A DNA stretch of 64,000 bases, taken from Rubellimicrobium arenae. GTDB lineage: Bacteria; Pseudomonadota; Alphaproteobacteria; Rhodobacterales; Rhodobacteraceae. Below, in pieces: positions 7,933 to 16,786 of this stretch; position 1 is the stretch's first letter, and each line of letters opens with the position of its first letter. The position numbers and the translations under genes are program-made. The stretch is from the NCBI RefSeq assembly GCF_017916275.1, contig NZ_JAFMST010000004.1:248001-312000 (forward strand), read 5' to 3'. The notes below the pieces were generated by a model. It searched no databases and had not been told where the DNA came from. It worked only from the letters and a program-made list of their open reading frames with translations.

Positions 7933-8981
7933 GCAGCATTCTCCTGTTTGGGAAGCGAAGTGTCGGGGTAGAGGGCCGTCACGGCGGGCCAGATGCGCAT
8001 CAGGGCCGCCACGCAGGCCGGGTCGAAGGCCGCGCCCGAGAGTTTCTCGATCTCGGAACGGGCGGCCTCGGCATCCCAGGCCGGCTTGTAAGGTCGCGCC
8101 GTGCGAAGCGCGTCCAGCACGTCGGCCACCGAGACGATGCGGGCCGACAGGGGAATGTCCTCCTGCATGCGGCCGTGCGGATAACCGCGCCCGTCCCACC
8201 GCTCGTGGTGGCAGAGCGCGATGTCATGCGCCATGCGGATGAGATCGCTCGTGCCGTCGCGCAGCACCTCCCCGCCCATGACCGTATGCAGGCGCATGAC
8301 CTGGATCTCGTCGTCGGTCAGCCGGCCGGGCTTGAGCAGGATGGAGTCGGGCAGACCGATCTTGCCGGTGTCATGCAGTTGCGCGGCCAAAAAGATGTTG
8401 GCGCAGAACTGCTGCGGCAGGCCGAGCTCCCCGGCCACCATGCCGGAGATCCGGGCCACGCGGAGGATATGCTCCCCCGTCTGGTCGTCCCGGTATTCGA
8501 TGGCCCGGGCGAGCCGCTGGATCACCTCCTCCTCGCGCTGGGCGATGCGCCGGGTGGCGGCGGCCACCTCGTCGGCGAGATGGACCGCACGGTCGGCCAG
8601 GGCCGTCTGCGCGCGGCGGAGCGCCAGGAGGTTGGCCGCGCGCACGCGCAGTTCCTCGGGGTCGACGGGCTTGTTCAGGAAGTCGGTGGCGCCCGCGCGA
8701 ATGGCCTCGATCCGCAGGCCACGGTCGGCGTCGGCGGTGATCATGACGATGGGCACATGCTCGAAGCGGGGGTCCGCCCGCAGGTGCCGGATCACGTCGA
8801 TGCCGTTCATCCCGGGCATCTGGTAATCGACGATGACGAGGTCGAACACCTTGCGCGCGCAGCGGCCCAGGGCTTCGGCGGGGTCCTGGAAAGCCTCCGC
8901 CTCCCAGCCGGGAACGGAACCGATGACCCCCTTCAGGACACCCAGGTTCACGCGGTGGTCGTCGATCACGCAAAGGTCCAT
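7929..8981 (-). CDS. Response regulator with HD-GYP c-di-GMP phosphodiesterase domain
   Basis: This protein of about 350 residues has an N-terminal receiver (IDDHRVNL; phospho-Asp in LVIVDYQMPGMNG; FLNKPVD lysine). A coiled linker follows, then an HD-GYP domain with AQLHDTGKIGLPD and HHERWDGRGYPHG, so both the HD metal ligands and the GYP motif are intact. HD-GYP proteins hydrolyse cyclic di-GMP to GMP, and phosphorylation of the receiver would gate this activity. I chose the ATG at 8981, which opens right at the receiver (MDLCVIDDHR); an upstream TTG at 9005 lacks a ribosome site. It is the first gene of the three-gene operon with the pterin-binding protein and the hybrid kinase. Confidence 0.9.
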   Translation of the reverse strand: MDLCVIDDHRVNLGVLKGVIGSVPGWEAEAFQDPAEALGRCARKVFDLVIVDYQMPGMNGIDVIRHLRADPRFEHVPIVMITADADRGLRIEAIRAGATDFLNKPVDPEELRVRAANLLALRRAQTALADRAVHLADEVAAATRRIAQREEEVIQRLARAIEYRDDQTGEHILRVARISGMVAGELGLPQQFCANIFLAAQLHDTGKIGLPDSILLKPGRLTDDEIQVMRLHTVMGGEVLRDGTSDLIRMAHDIALCHHERWDGRGYPHGRMQEDIPLSARIVSVADVLDALRTARPYKPAWDAEAARSEIEKLSGAAFDPACVAALMRIWPAVTALYPDTSLPKQENAA

Positions 8982-9302
8982 CGGTCTGGTCCCCACCGGC
9001 TGCAACAGGCTACGGAGGCAATCTCGGGGATCGAGGTGAATGGAATCTTTCCGTCGGACGGGCAGATATCTTGAACTTTACGGACCAGGCGATTGGCCGG
9101 GCTCCCCTGCCGGGGTTGGCCCGCGTCATCCCGGCCGTCGACTTCTCGACGCGGATCGGCTCTACCCTATCGTTGACGAAAGCCAACCACGCGAGGGGAC
9201 GCGCAAGATGATGGCCGGGTCTGGCCCTCTCGGGCGGGACGGGGATGCCGCCCGCAGGGATCCGCCCAGGGGCCGCCTTGGGATGCGGGACGCCCGACGG
9301 CC
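8982..9302. other. Intergenic region between divergent signalling genes
   Basis: These 321 bases separate the HD-GYP operon (leftward) from the PAS hybrid kinase (rightward) and must hold both promoters. A TTGACG hexamer near 9170 is a possible -35 for the rightward gene, but no matching -10 is visible. I see no inverted repeat, RNA gene or additional reading frame that I can support. Confidence 0.5.
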
Positions 9303-12300
9303 ATGACTCCGCTATCGGTGCTGATCGTCGATGGCAGCCCGGAGACCCGCCGGGCGCTGGCCATCCGCCTGTCCGGAACCGGCGGCGACCCCGCCCCTGT
9401 GGTCCACGAGGCGGCGACCGGGGCCGAGGGCATCGCTGCGGCGCGGCGGCTGCGCCCGGACTGCGTTCTCCTGGGTGAAACGCTCCCGGATATGGACGGG
9501 CTCGAGGTGCTGCGGGCCTTGCACGACGCCTCGGGCGATCCGCAGGTGCCCGTGGTCCTGCTGACCGAGGCCGGCGGCGAGGCTCGGGCCGTCGCCGCGA
9601 TGAAGGAAGGCGCGCAGGACTACATCGACCGGAACCGCACCGACCGGGAGGCGCTGGTCCGCTCCATCCGGGTGGCCACGGACCGTTTCGCCCTGCTGCG
9701 GTCGCGCCAGGAGGCCCTGGCGGCGCTGCGCGAGAGCGAGGACCGGCTGCGCCGCCGCGAGGCGGAACTGGCCCGGGCGCACCGGCTCGGACGATCGGGG
9801 GGCCATGTGGTGCATCTTCGCGACGGCGAGTTCACCAACCGCCGATCGCCGGAATATCTGGCCATCCACGGCCTTCCGCCCGAGGCCGCCGGCGAAACGC
9901 ATGACGATTGGGTGCGCCGCATCCACCCGGAGGACCGCGAGCGTACGGAGAAGGCGTTCCTCCAGGCCATCGCCACGGCCCAGACGGAATACGCCATCGA
10001 TTACCGCATCATCCGCCCCAGCGACGGCGCGCTTCGGTGGATCTCGGTGCTGGCCGAGATCGAGCGCGATGCCGAGGGCCGGCCCCTGCGGCTCTTCGGG
10101 ACCCACACGGACATCACCGAACGCAAGCTGGCCGAGGAGCGCCTGCGCGAGAACGAGGAGCGGGTGCGGCTCGCCCTCGAGGCGGTGAACGGCATCATCT
10201 ACGACTGGGACCTCAGGACCGGGCAGGTTTCCCGCGGCGGGCAGGTCCGGCAGATCACCGGCTACGACATCGCGGACATTCCGCCCGATCCGGCCTGGTG
10301 GGACGCCCGGCTCCATCCCGACGACCTGCCCCGGCTCCAGCAGGAAGCCCGCGCCGCCATCGACGCGAGGCAGGAGCGGATCGAGGCGGACTACCGGCTG
10401 CGCCACCATGACGGGCACTGGATCCACCTCTCGGACCGCACCCTGGTCGTCTACGGACCAGACGGCCCGGTGCGCGCCATCGGGAGCACGATCGACATCA
10501 CCGCGCGCAAGCAGGCCGAGGCAGCCCTCCGGGAAAGCGAAAGCCGGTTCCGGGCCGTGTTCGAGAATGCGGGCGTGGGGGTGGGCTGCGTGGACCTGTT
10601 CACGATGCAGTGCCTAGATGTCAACGACGCCCTCTGCACGATGCTGGGCTACACGCGGGAGGAGTTGATGGGGCTGCCCTGGCCCGACATCACCCATCCG
10701 GACGACGTCGAGCCCGACCTGCAGCGGTTCCAGCGCATGGCCCGGGGCGAGATCGACCGCTACACGGTCGAGAAACGCTACATCCACAAGGACGGGCGCC
10801 TCGTCTGGGCGCGCCTTGCGGTCTCGCTCGTCCGCGCGGCGAATGGAGCGCCGTCCTTCGAGATCGCCATCGTCGAGGACATCACCGAGCAGAAGCAGGC
10901 CGAGGCCGCGCTCCGCCTGAGCGAGGAGCGGTTCCGCCGGGTGATCGACACCAACATCCTTCCCTTCGGGATCGGAACGGCGGACGGCGGCATCTCCTAT
11001 GTCAACGACGCCTTCCTGGGGCTGGTGGACCAGGACCGCGAGGCCTTCCTGAGCGGGCGGATCAACTGGCGCGACCTCACCCCGCCCGAGTACCGGGACG
11101 TCGACGACGCCAAGCAGCACGAGTTGCGCCGGAACGGCTCGGCCGCGCCCTACGAGAAGGAATACCTGCTGGAGGATGGGCGGCGGATCCCGGTGCTGGT
11201 CGCCATGACCCAGGCCGGCCAGGACGACGAGCATGTCGCGGTGATCGTGGACCTGTCGGCGCGCAAGGCCGCCGAGTCGGCCCTGGCGCGGTCCAACGAG
11301 ATGCTGGAAGCGCGCATCGCCGAGCGGACGCGCGCGCTGTCCGCCACGGCCGAGGAACTCGCCGCCGAGATGAAGCGCCGGGAGAAGGTCCAGACCGAAC
11401 TCCTGCAGGCCCAGAAGCTTGAGGCGCTGGGGCAGCTGACCGGCGGAATCGCGCACGACTTCAACAACGTCCTCGCCGCCGTTCTGGGGACCTACCGGCT
11501 CATTGCGCGGCGCACCCGGGACGAAGGCATCCTGGACCTGCTCCGCCATGGCGAGGCGGCCGCCGAACGGGGAAGCTCGCTCGTGCGGCAGCTCATGGCC
11601 TTCGCCCGCCGGGAGCAGTTGGCGCCGACCCTCGTGGAGCCCGCCCGCCTGTTGCCGCAGATCGAGTCGCTGATCGGCCACGCCACCGGGTCCGGGATCA
11701 TGGTCGAGGTGGAGATCGAGGACGGGACGGGGCCGATCCGCGTGGACCCGCACCAGCTCGAGGTCGCCCTGGTCAACCTTGCGGCCAATGCCCGCGACGC
11801 GATGCCGGAGGGTGGCCGGCTCCGCCTCATGGTGCGCAACCGTCCCGGGCCCGCGGGGTGGGAAGGCGCCTCCGACAGCTACGTGGAGTTCGCGGTCCAG
11901 GACACCGGGGCCGGCATGCCACCCGAGGTCCTTGCGCGGGCGGTGGATCCGTTCTTCACGACCAAGGAGCCCGGCAAGGGCACGGGACTTGGCCTTGCGA
12001 TGGTGCATGGCTTTGCCGAGCAGTCCGGCGGGACCCTGCGGATCGACAGCCGCCCCGGGCAGGGGACCACGGTGACGATCCGGTTGCCCCGGGCGCATGC
12101 GGCGACGGCCGGCCGTCCCGTGGCGCGGCGCTCGGGCGGGCAACATGGGAATGCGGTGCTGATGCTCGTGGATGACGACGAGGATCTTCGTGCCGTCACG
12201 GCCGCGCATCTGCGCGACCTGGGCTACCATGTGCTCGAGGCGCCCGGCGGCCAGGCCGCCCTCGACCTTGGCCGTGGGGGCCCCGCCCCCGACCTCGTCG

Positions 12301-12560
12301 TCACGGATGTGGTGATGCCCGGAATGGACGGAGTGGCTTTGGCCGTCCGGCTGCGGGCCGAGCGGCCCGATCTCCCGATCCTGTTCATGACCGCCCATGC
12401 CGGAACCCGCGCCCTCGCGGGGGAGGTCGTCCTGCGCAAGCCGTTCACGGAGGCCGACCTGTCGGATCGCATCCTTGAAATGCTCGGTCGCGGCAAGGAT
12501 GGCGAGGATGCCGACGGCACGGTCCGCGCGGAACGCCCGCCCCAGGGCGCGGGTGCCTGA
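9303..12560 (+). CDS. Cytoplasmic multi-PAS hybrid histidine kinase with N- and C-terminal receivers
   Basis: This 1085-residue protein has no membrane helix. In order it has an N-terminal receiver-like domain (about residues 1-125), four PAS/PAC units (about 155-670, each ending in a DITERK/DITARK/DITEQK/DLSARK-type tail), a coiled stretch, a HisKA domain (TGGIAHDFNNVLAAV), a HATPase (NLAANARDAMPEGG, DTGAGMP, GTGLGLAMVHGFAEQ) and a C-terminal receiver (VDDDEDLRAV; DLVVTDVVMPGMDG; LRKPFTE). The N-terminal receiver is degenerate: the phospho-acceptor position reads LLGETLPDMDG with Gly for Asp, and only one acidic residue is present in VDGSPE. It is therefore probably a docking or regulatory domain. 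The divergent HD-GYP operon is a plausible partner, but no cognate output gene is adjacent. Confidence 0.9.
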   Translation: MTPLSVLIVDGSPETRRALAIRLSGTGGDPAPVVHEAATGAEGIAAARRLRPDCVLLGETLPDMDGLEVLRALHDASGDPQVPVVLLTEAGGEARAVAAMKEGAQDYIDRNRTDREALVRSIRVATDRFALLRSRQEALAALRESEDRLRRREAELARAHRLGRSGGHVVHLRDGEFTNRRSPEYLAIHGLPPEAAGETHDDWVRRIHPEDRERTEKAFLQAIATAQTEYAIDYRIIRPSDGALRWISVLAEIERDAEGRPLRLFGTHTDITERKLAEERLRENEERVRLALEAVNGIIYDWDLRTGQVSRGGQVRQITGYDIADIPPDPAWWDARLHPDDLPRLQQEARAAIDARQERIEADYRLRHHDGHWIHLSDRTLVVYGPDGPVRAIGSTIDITARKQAEAALRESESRFRAVFENAGVGVGCVDLFTMQCLDVNDALCTMLGYTREELMGLPWPDITHPDDVEPDLQRFQRMARGEIDRYTVEKRYIHKDGRLVWARLAVSLVRAANGAPSFEIAIVEDITEQKQAEAALRLSEERFRRVIDTNILPFGIGTADGGISYVNDAFLGLVDQDREAFLSGRINWRDLTPPEYRDVDDAKQHELRRNGSAAPYEKEYLLEDGRRIPVLVAMTQAGQDDEHVAVIVDLSARKAAESALARSNEMLEARIAERTRALSATAEELAAEMKRREKVQTELLQAQKLEALGQLTGGIAHDFNNVLAAVLGTYRLIARRTRDEGILDLLRHGEAAAERGSSLVRQLMAFARREQLAPTLVEPARLLPQIESLIGHATGSGIMVEVEIEDGTGPIRVDPHQLEVALVNLAANARDAMPEGGRLRLMVRNRPGPAGWEGASDSYVEFAVQDTGAGMPPEVLARAVDPFFTTKEPGKGTGLGLAMVHGFAEQSGGTLRIDSRPGQGTTVTIRLPRAHAATAGRPVARRSGGQHGNAVLMLVDDDEDLRAVTAAHLRDLGYHVLEAPGGQAALDLGRGGPAPDLVVTDVVMPGMDGVALAVRLRAERPDLPILFMTAHAGTRALAGEVVLRKPFTEADLSDRILEMLGRGKDGEDADGTVRAERPPQGAGA

Positions 12561-12846
12561 CGCCAAGCGCGGCAGGCGGCGCGGATTTCGCTGGTCCGTG
12601 CGTTCGGCTGGCAACCGCCCGGGACCCTGCCCCCTCGGAAGGCACGCCCCGCGCGTTCCCTTTCGCTTGGAGGCGTCCGGGCGCGCCGTGACGTTGGCCT
12701 GACGTAACGCGCGGGATCCCCTCCGAACCGCCCCGGGCCCTGCCATTGGCGAGCTTCCGCCGTCCGCCGCTTTCTGCGATGCAGAACATGACCCGGACCG
12801 GCTGAACCGCTAGCCTGCGCCGGATGGTTGGCTGGGGGGCCATGAG

Positions 12847-13173
12847 ATGCCGGAATCCCTGACGCGCGCCCTGGTGGCGCTTCAGCAGCTGCACGGGCCC
12901 GACATGCCGCCCGTCGCCCTGGCCGCATGGCAGGAGGCGCGCGACGTCATCCTGGACGCCAAGGCGCGCCATCGCACCGCCTTGGTGGCGGCCAGCGCCG
13001 CCGAGGCGCTGTGCCATGCGCATGACCGGCTCGAGCGTGCGGCCTCGGTCGGAGACTCGACGCTTCGCGCCGAAGCCGAGAATGCCGTGCGGGTTGCCAA
13101 ATCGAACCTCCGGGAGGCGCTGGACCAACTCCGGACGTCGGAGCAGGCCGACGACACCAGCGCGGCCAGCTAG
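12847..13173 (+). CDS. Hypothetical helical protein, 108 residues
   Basis: I do not recognise this gene. The product is almost entirely helix-forming (Ala, Leu, Arg, Glu and Gln rich, with heptad-like spacing from about residue 45 to 100), soluble, and without Cys or a signal peptide. A G-rich run precedes two closely spaced ATGs at 12842 and 12847; only the second is in this frame. Codon usage fits the neighbours (strong third-position G/C), which supports a real gene. It lies alone between the multi-PAS kinase and the peroxiredoxin-like gene, both of which it parallels. Confidence 0.5.
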   Translation: MPESLTRALVALQQLHGPDMPPVALAAWQEARDVILDAKARHRTALVAASAAEALCHAHDRLERAASVGDSTLRAEAENAVRVAKSNLREALDQLRTSEQADDTSAAS

Positions 13174-13217
13174 AAGGATATTCTCCCGACGGCGTCGAAA
13201 TCGACCCACACCTTTCC

Positions 13218-13245
13218 TTTACAGGGCGAACTCCTTCTCCATAAT
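13218..13245 (+). promoter_or_regulatory. Sigma-70-type promoter upstream of the peroxiredoxin-like gene
   Basis: TTTACA (13218-13223) and CATAAT (13240-13245) are separated by 16 bases, a good match to the housekeeping consensus in an otherwise GC-rich context. Transcription would start near 13252, giving a leader of about 70 bases before the ATG at 13321, where AGGAGTAAGG supplies the ribosome site. Confidence 0.6.
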
Positions 13246-13320
13246 CTCTACCAACTTGGTCGTGATTAGAACCGCACGCCGGCGTCGCATGGCCGGCACC
13301 AGGTCAGGAGTAAGGATCAG

Positions 13321-13899
13321 ATGCCCAAGACCGAATCGAACGACATCGCCCTTGGCTTCCGAGCCCCCGATTTCCGCCTGCCGGACGCCGCCGGCGGGCT
13401 GCACGGGCCATCCGAGTTTTCCGGCGCTCCGGCCCTCCTCGTGGCCTTCATCTCGAACCGTTGCCCCTTCGTGGTCGGCATCCGCGAAAGCCTTGCGGAG
13501 TTCGCGCGCCGGAACGCCGCCCATGGGCTTCGCGTGATCGCGGTCAATTCGAACGACTCCGAGGCGCATCCCGAGGAAACGCTGGAGCGCGTGGGCCAGG
13601 AGGCCGCGACCTTCGGCTACGGCTTCCCCTATGTGAAGGACGAGGCCCAGGAGGTCGCCCGCGCCTATGGGGCCGCCTGCACGCCGGACCTGTTCCTGTT
13701 CGATGGCGACCAGCGGCTCGTGTACCATGGGCAGTTCGACGGCTTCCGCCCGGGCAACGGCATCAGCCCCACCGGGGACAGCCTCCAGGCTGCGCTGGAT
13801 GCGCTCCTGGCGGGCGAGCCACCGCTCGACCTTCAGGTCCCCTCGATCGGGTGCAACATCAAGTGGCGGCCCGAGGGCCAGGCCGTTGCGGCGGAATAG
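13321..13899 (+). CDS. Thioredoxin-fold / peroxiredoxin-like protein (PRX-like 1 group)
   Basis: This 192-residue protein has a redoxin fold: FRAPDFRLPDAAGG, then the active-site loop FISNRCPFVVG, then VIAVNSND and the conserved ACTPDLFLFD. Relatives usually carry a CNHCPYV-type loop; here the first cysteine is replaced by Ser, leaving one Cys (about residue 45) plus Cys in AACTPD and SIGCNIKW that might act as resolving residues. A role in thiol or peroxide metabolism is likely from the family but the substrate is unknown. A good promoter and ribosome site precede it, and it stands alone before the flavoprotein cassette. Confidence 0.82.
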   Translation: MPKTESNDIALGFRAPDFRLPDAAGGLHGPSEFSGAPALLVAFISNRCPFVVGIRESLAEFARRNAAHGLRVIAVNSNDSEAHPEETLERVGQEAATFGYGFPYVKDEAQEVARAYGAACTPDLFLFDGDQRLVYHGQFDGFRPGNGISPTGDSLQAALDALLAGEPPLDLQVPSIGCNIKWRPEGQAVAAE

Positions 13900-13966
13900 G
13901 CGCGCGGACCATCCCAGGAGCACGGCCTGACCGGCCACTCCCCTCCTTCTGATCGGATGAGTTTCC

Positions 13967-15601
13967 ATGACGACGAGTCCCACGACTCCGGCGGCGGCGC
14001 CGCTCGACCTGAAGGCCGACGTGCTGGTGATCGGCGGCGGTCCCGCCGGCGCCTGGGCGGCCATCGCCGCCTCCGAGGCAGGCGCACGCGTGGTCCTGGC
14101 CGACAAGGGCTGGTTCGGCACGTCGGGCGCGACCGCCCCGTCCAACACCGGCACCTGGTGCGTGCCCCCGGGCGAGGACCGCAGGGACGCCGTGGAGCGG
14201 CGCTGGCAGCGCACGGGCGGCGTCGCCGACCGGACCTGGATGCTGCGGACGGTGGACCAGTCCTATCGCGGGCTCCTGCGGCTGGCGGAATGGGGCTACC
14301 CCTTTCCCCGCGACGACCAGGGCAACCTTTACATCGCGAACCTTCGCGGCCCCGACTACATGCGCTTCATGCGTGGCCGGGTGCTCAAGGCCGGGGTGAC
14401 GGTCCTCGACCACCACCCCGCGCTGGAGCTTCTGTCGGATGGGGATGCGGTCACCGGCGCGGCCGGGATCGACCGACGTTCCGGCGCGGATTGGCGCGTC
14501 GAGGCTGGCGCCGTGATCCTCGCCACCGGCGGCTGCGCCTTCTTCGAGCGGACCATGGGCGCCTCGGGCCTGACCGGCGACGGGCTGCTGATGGCCGCCG
14601 AGGCCGGTGCCGCCCTGTCCGGCATGGAGTTCACCGGCAAGTACACGCTGGCCCCGCATGGCACCACGCTCAACAAGGGGCTGCCGTTCCGATGGGCCTC
14701 GTTCCACCGCCAGGACGGCACGCCGATCCTGGACGGCACGGGCGAGCCGCTGGTCAACGGCATCGGAGGAACCTCGGAAAAGGACATCGTTCGGGCGCTG
14801 CTGGAAGGACCGGTCTATGCCCGGCTCGACCTCGCGCTGGGGGCCCTGCAGGATTGGCTCCGCCGGGGCCAGCCGAACGTCATGCAGCCCTACGAACGGC
14901 GGGGCATCGACCCCTTCGCCGACCTGTTCCGGGTGGAGCTGAAACCGGAGGGCACCGTGCGCGGCACCGGCGGCCTGCGGATCGCCACCCATGACTGCGG
15001 AACCGGCGTGCCGGGCCTGTATGTCGCGGGCGACGCCGCGAGCCGCGAGGACGTCGCGGGCGCCGTTTCAGGCGGGGGGGCGGTCAATTCCTCCTGGGCC
15101 ATCGCATCGGGCTGGTGGGCGGGCCAAGGCGCCGCGAGCCACGCCCGCCGCCGCGGCGCGCCCCGGCGGTTCCGCACCCATGTCGCTCCGCTGGGCGCCG
15201 TCGGACTGCGGCCCAGCGATTCCCACAGCCTCGATCCCCGCGACGTGATGGCGGCCGTGCGGGCCGAGGTGGCCCCGCTGGACCGCAACTACATCCGCTC
15301 TGGCGCTGGCCTCGCCGAAAGCATCTCCCGCCTCGACGGCATCTGGGCCCGCGCGATCCAGCATCTGGGAGGCGAAGGCCGGGGCCGCCTGCGCCCGCGT
15401 GAGGCGGCGGGCGGCCTTGCGGCGGCGCGCTGGATGCTGGCCGGCGCGCTGGCCCGAACCGAAAGCCGCGGGATGCACCGCCGGGTGGACCATCCGGACC
15501 CGCAACCGGGACCGGTGCGCCGCTACAGCCTCCTGGGAGTGCACCGCATCGAGGTCGAGGTGCTGGGCGCCGAGGCCGTCTCGCAGGAGGCCGCGTCGTG
15601 A
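13967..15601 (+). CDS. FAD-dependent oxidoreductase, AprA / fumarate-reductase flavoprotein-like
   Basis: This 544-residue protein has an N-terminal FAD Rossmann site (VLVIGGGPAGAWAAIAASEAG), a second glycine-rich strand (VILATGGCAFFE) and the C-terminal FAD segment LYVAGDAA, which define the succinate dehydrogenase / fumarate reductase / adenylylsulfate reductase flavoprotein superfamily. Its stop overlaps the GTG start of a two-cluster ferredoxin (GTGA), giving an AprAB-like pair. It is followed by a complete SsuABC/TauABC-type importer on the same strand. The pair is therefore likely a cytoplasmic flavin/iron-sulfur redox enzyme acting on the imported compound. The canonical reactions (succinate, APS) are not supported by the context. 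The true substrate is unknown. Confidence 0.82.
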   Translation: MTTSPTTPAAAPLDLKADVLVIGGGPAGAWAAIAASEAGARVVLADKGWFGTSGATAPSNTGTWCVPPGEDRRDAVERRWQRTGGVADRTWMLRTVDQSYRGLLRLAEWGYPFPRDDQGNLYIANLRGPDYMRFMRGRVLKAGVTVLDHHPALELLSDGDAVTGAAGIDRRSGADWRVEAGAVILATGGCAFFERTMGASGLTGDGLLMAAEAGAALSGMEFTGKYTLAPHGTTLNKGLPFRWASFHRQDGTPILDGTGEPLVNGIGGTSEKDIVRALLEGPVYARLDLALGALQDWLRRGQPNVMQPYERRGIDPFADLFRVELKPEGTVRGTGGLRIATHDCGTGVPGLYVAGDAASREDVAGAVSGGGAVNSSWAIASGWWAGQGAASHARRRGAPRRFRTHVAPLGAVGLRPSDSHSLDPRDVMAAVRAEVAPLDRNYIRSGAGLAESISRLDGIWARAIQHLGGEGRGRLRPREAAGGLAAARWMLAGALARTESRGMHRRVDHPDPQPGPVRRYSLLGVHRIEVEVLGAEAVSQEAAS

Positions 15602-15927
15602 TCGAGGTCGTGTCCTCCGCGCGCTGCATCCGCTGCGACATCTGCGTGCGGGTCTGCCCCGCCGACGTCTTCCGCAAGGATGCGGCGGGATTGCCGGTGA
15701 TCGCCCATCAGGACGACTGCCAGACCTGCTTCCTGTGCGAGATCTACTGCCCGACCGACGCCCTTTACGTCGCCGAGGCCGCCGATGGCCCCATCGGCAT
15801 CACCGAGTCCGAGGTCGAGGCCCGCGACCTGTTCGGCGTCTACGCCCGGGGCCTCGGCTGGTCCAAGGGCCGGGCCGGCGGCTCGCAATTCGATACGACC
15901 CAACACCTGCGCGTGGCGCAGGTCTGA
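15598..15927 (+). CDS. Ferredoxin-like protein with two [4Fe-4S] clusters (AprB-like partner)
   Basis: This 109-residue protein has two cluster motifs: CIRCDICVRVCPADVF near the N terminus and CQTCFLCEIYCPTDAL about 30 residues later. The C-terminal tail of about 45 residues has no cysteine and could contact the flavoprotein. The GTG start overlaps the upstream stop by GTGA, so synthesis of the two proteins is coupled and a stoichiometric complex is likely. It would pass electrons between the flavin and an unknown cellular donor or acceptor. Confidence 0.85.
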   Translation: MIEVVSSARCIRCDICVRVCPADVFRKDAAGLPVIAHQDDCQTCFLCEIYCPTDALYVAEAADGPIGITESEVEARDLFGVYARGLGWSKGRAGGSQFDTTQHLRVAQV

Positions 15928-15942
15928 CCAGGGGATCCATCC

Positions 15943-16776
15943 ATGGACCGCATCACCGTCACCGACATCGCCAAGACGTTCACGCTCAAGCCCGGCCAGT
16001 TCGTGACCGTGGACGGCCGCGAGTCGAACGCGATCACCGTGCTCTCGGGCCTCGACCTGACCATCCGCAAGGGGGAGTTCATCACCCTCGTCGGTCCGTC
16101 CGGGTCGGGAAAATCCGTCCTCCTCGACATCATCGCCGGCCTGACCGAGGCCAGCGCCGGCAGGGCCAGCATCGACGGCGAGCTCATCACCCGGCCTGAT
16201 CCGCGCATGGCCTATGTCTTCCAGCAATACGCGCTGTTCCCATGGCTCACCGCGCTGCAGAACGTCGAATACGCCCTCGAGGTGCGCGGCGTCGCCCGGG
16301 CCGAACGGCGGCAACGCGCCCGGCACTTCCTGTCGCTCTTCGGGCTTGGCAGCTTCGAGGACCGCTACCCTTCGCAGCTTTCGGGGGGGATGCAGCAGCG
16401 CGTCGCCATCGCAAGGGCCCTGTCGGTCGAACCCGAGGTCCTGCTGATGGACGAGCCCTTCGCCGCGCTGGACGCGCAGACGCGCGACATCCTCCAGTCC
16501 GAGCTCCTGCGGATCTGGGAACGGCTGGAAACCACCGTGGTCTTCGTCACCCACTCCATCGACGAGGCGGTCTACCTGGCGGACCGGGTGGTGGCGATCA
16601 CCGCGCGGCCGGGGCGGGTGAAGAAGATCATCGACGTGGACCTGCCGCGCCCCCGCGACCTCGACATCCGCAACACGCCCGAGTTCGGGCGGCTCAAGGG
16701 CCATGTCTGGGAGGTCCTCCGCGACGAGGTCCGCGCCGCCCAGAAGGACTGGGCGCTGTCCACCGCGAGCCACTGA
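15943..16776 (+). CDS. ABC transporter ATP-binding protein, nitrate/sulfonate/taurine type
   Basis: This 277-residue ATPase has Walker A GPSGSGKSVLL, a Q-loop (VFQQYALFPWLT), the signature LSGGMQQRVAIARAL, Walker B VLLMDEPFAALD and the H-loop VTHSID. The extended N terminus and the VVAITARPGRVKKI segment are typical of SsuB/TauB/NrtD ATPases. It starts 16 bases after the ferredoxin stop with AGGGGAT as ribosome site. It drives uptake through the permease encoded next. Confidence 0.92.
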   Translation: MDRITVTDIAKTFTLKPGQFVTVDGRESNAITVLSGLDLTIRKGEFITLVGPSGSGKSVLLDIIAGLTEASAGRASIDGELITRPDPRMAYVFQQYALFPWLTALQNVEYALEVRGVARAERRQRARHFLSLFGLGSFEDRYPSQLSGGMQQRVAIARALSVEPEVLLMDEPFAALDAQTRDILQSELLRIWERLETTVVFVTHSIDEAVYLADRVVAITARPGRVKKIIDVDLPRPRDLDIRNTPEFGRLKGHVWEVLRDEVRAAQKDWALSTASH

Positions 16777-16786
16777 GGAGGCGATC

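Noticed and set aside
9174-9200. TTGACG as promoter of the multi-PAS kinase
   Set aside because: The hexamer is a good -35 but no -10 is present at 16-18 bases, so I did not annotate a promoter.
13219-13290. Possible minus-strand mini-gene ending VEIMEKEFAL before the peroxiredoxin-like gene
   Set aside because: Only about 23 codons with no ribosome site; the same bases form a good plus-strand promoter.
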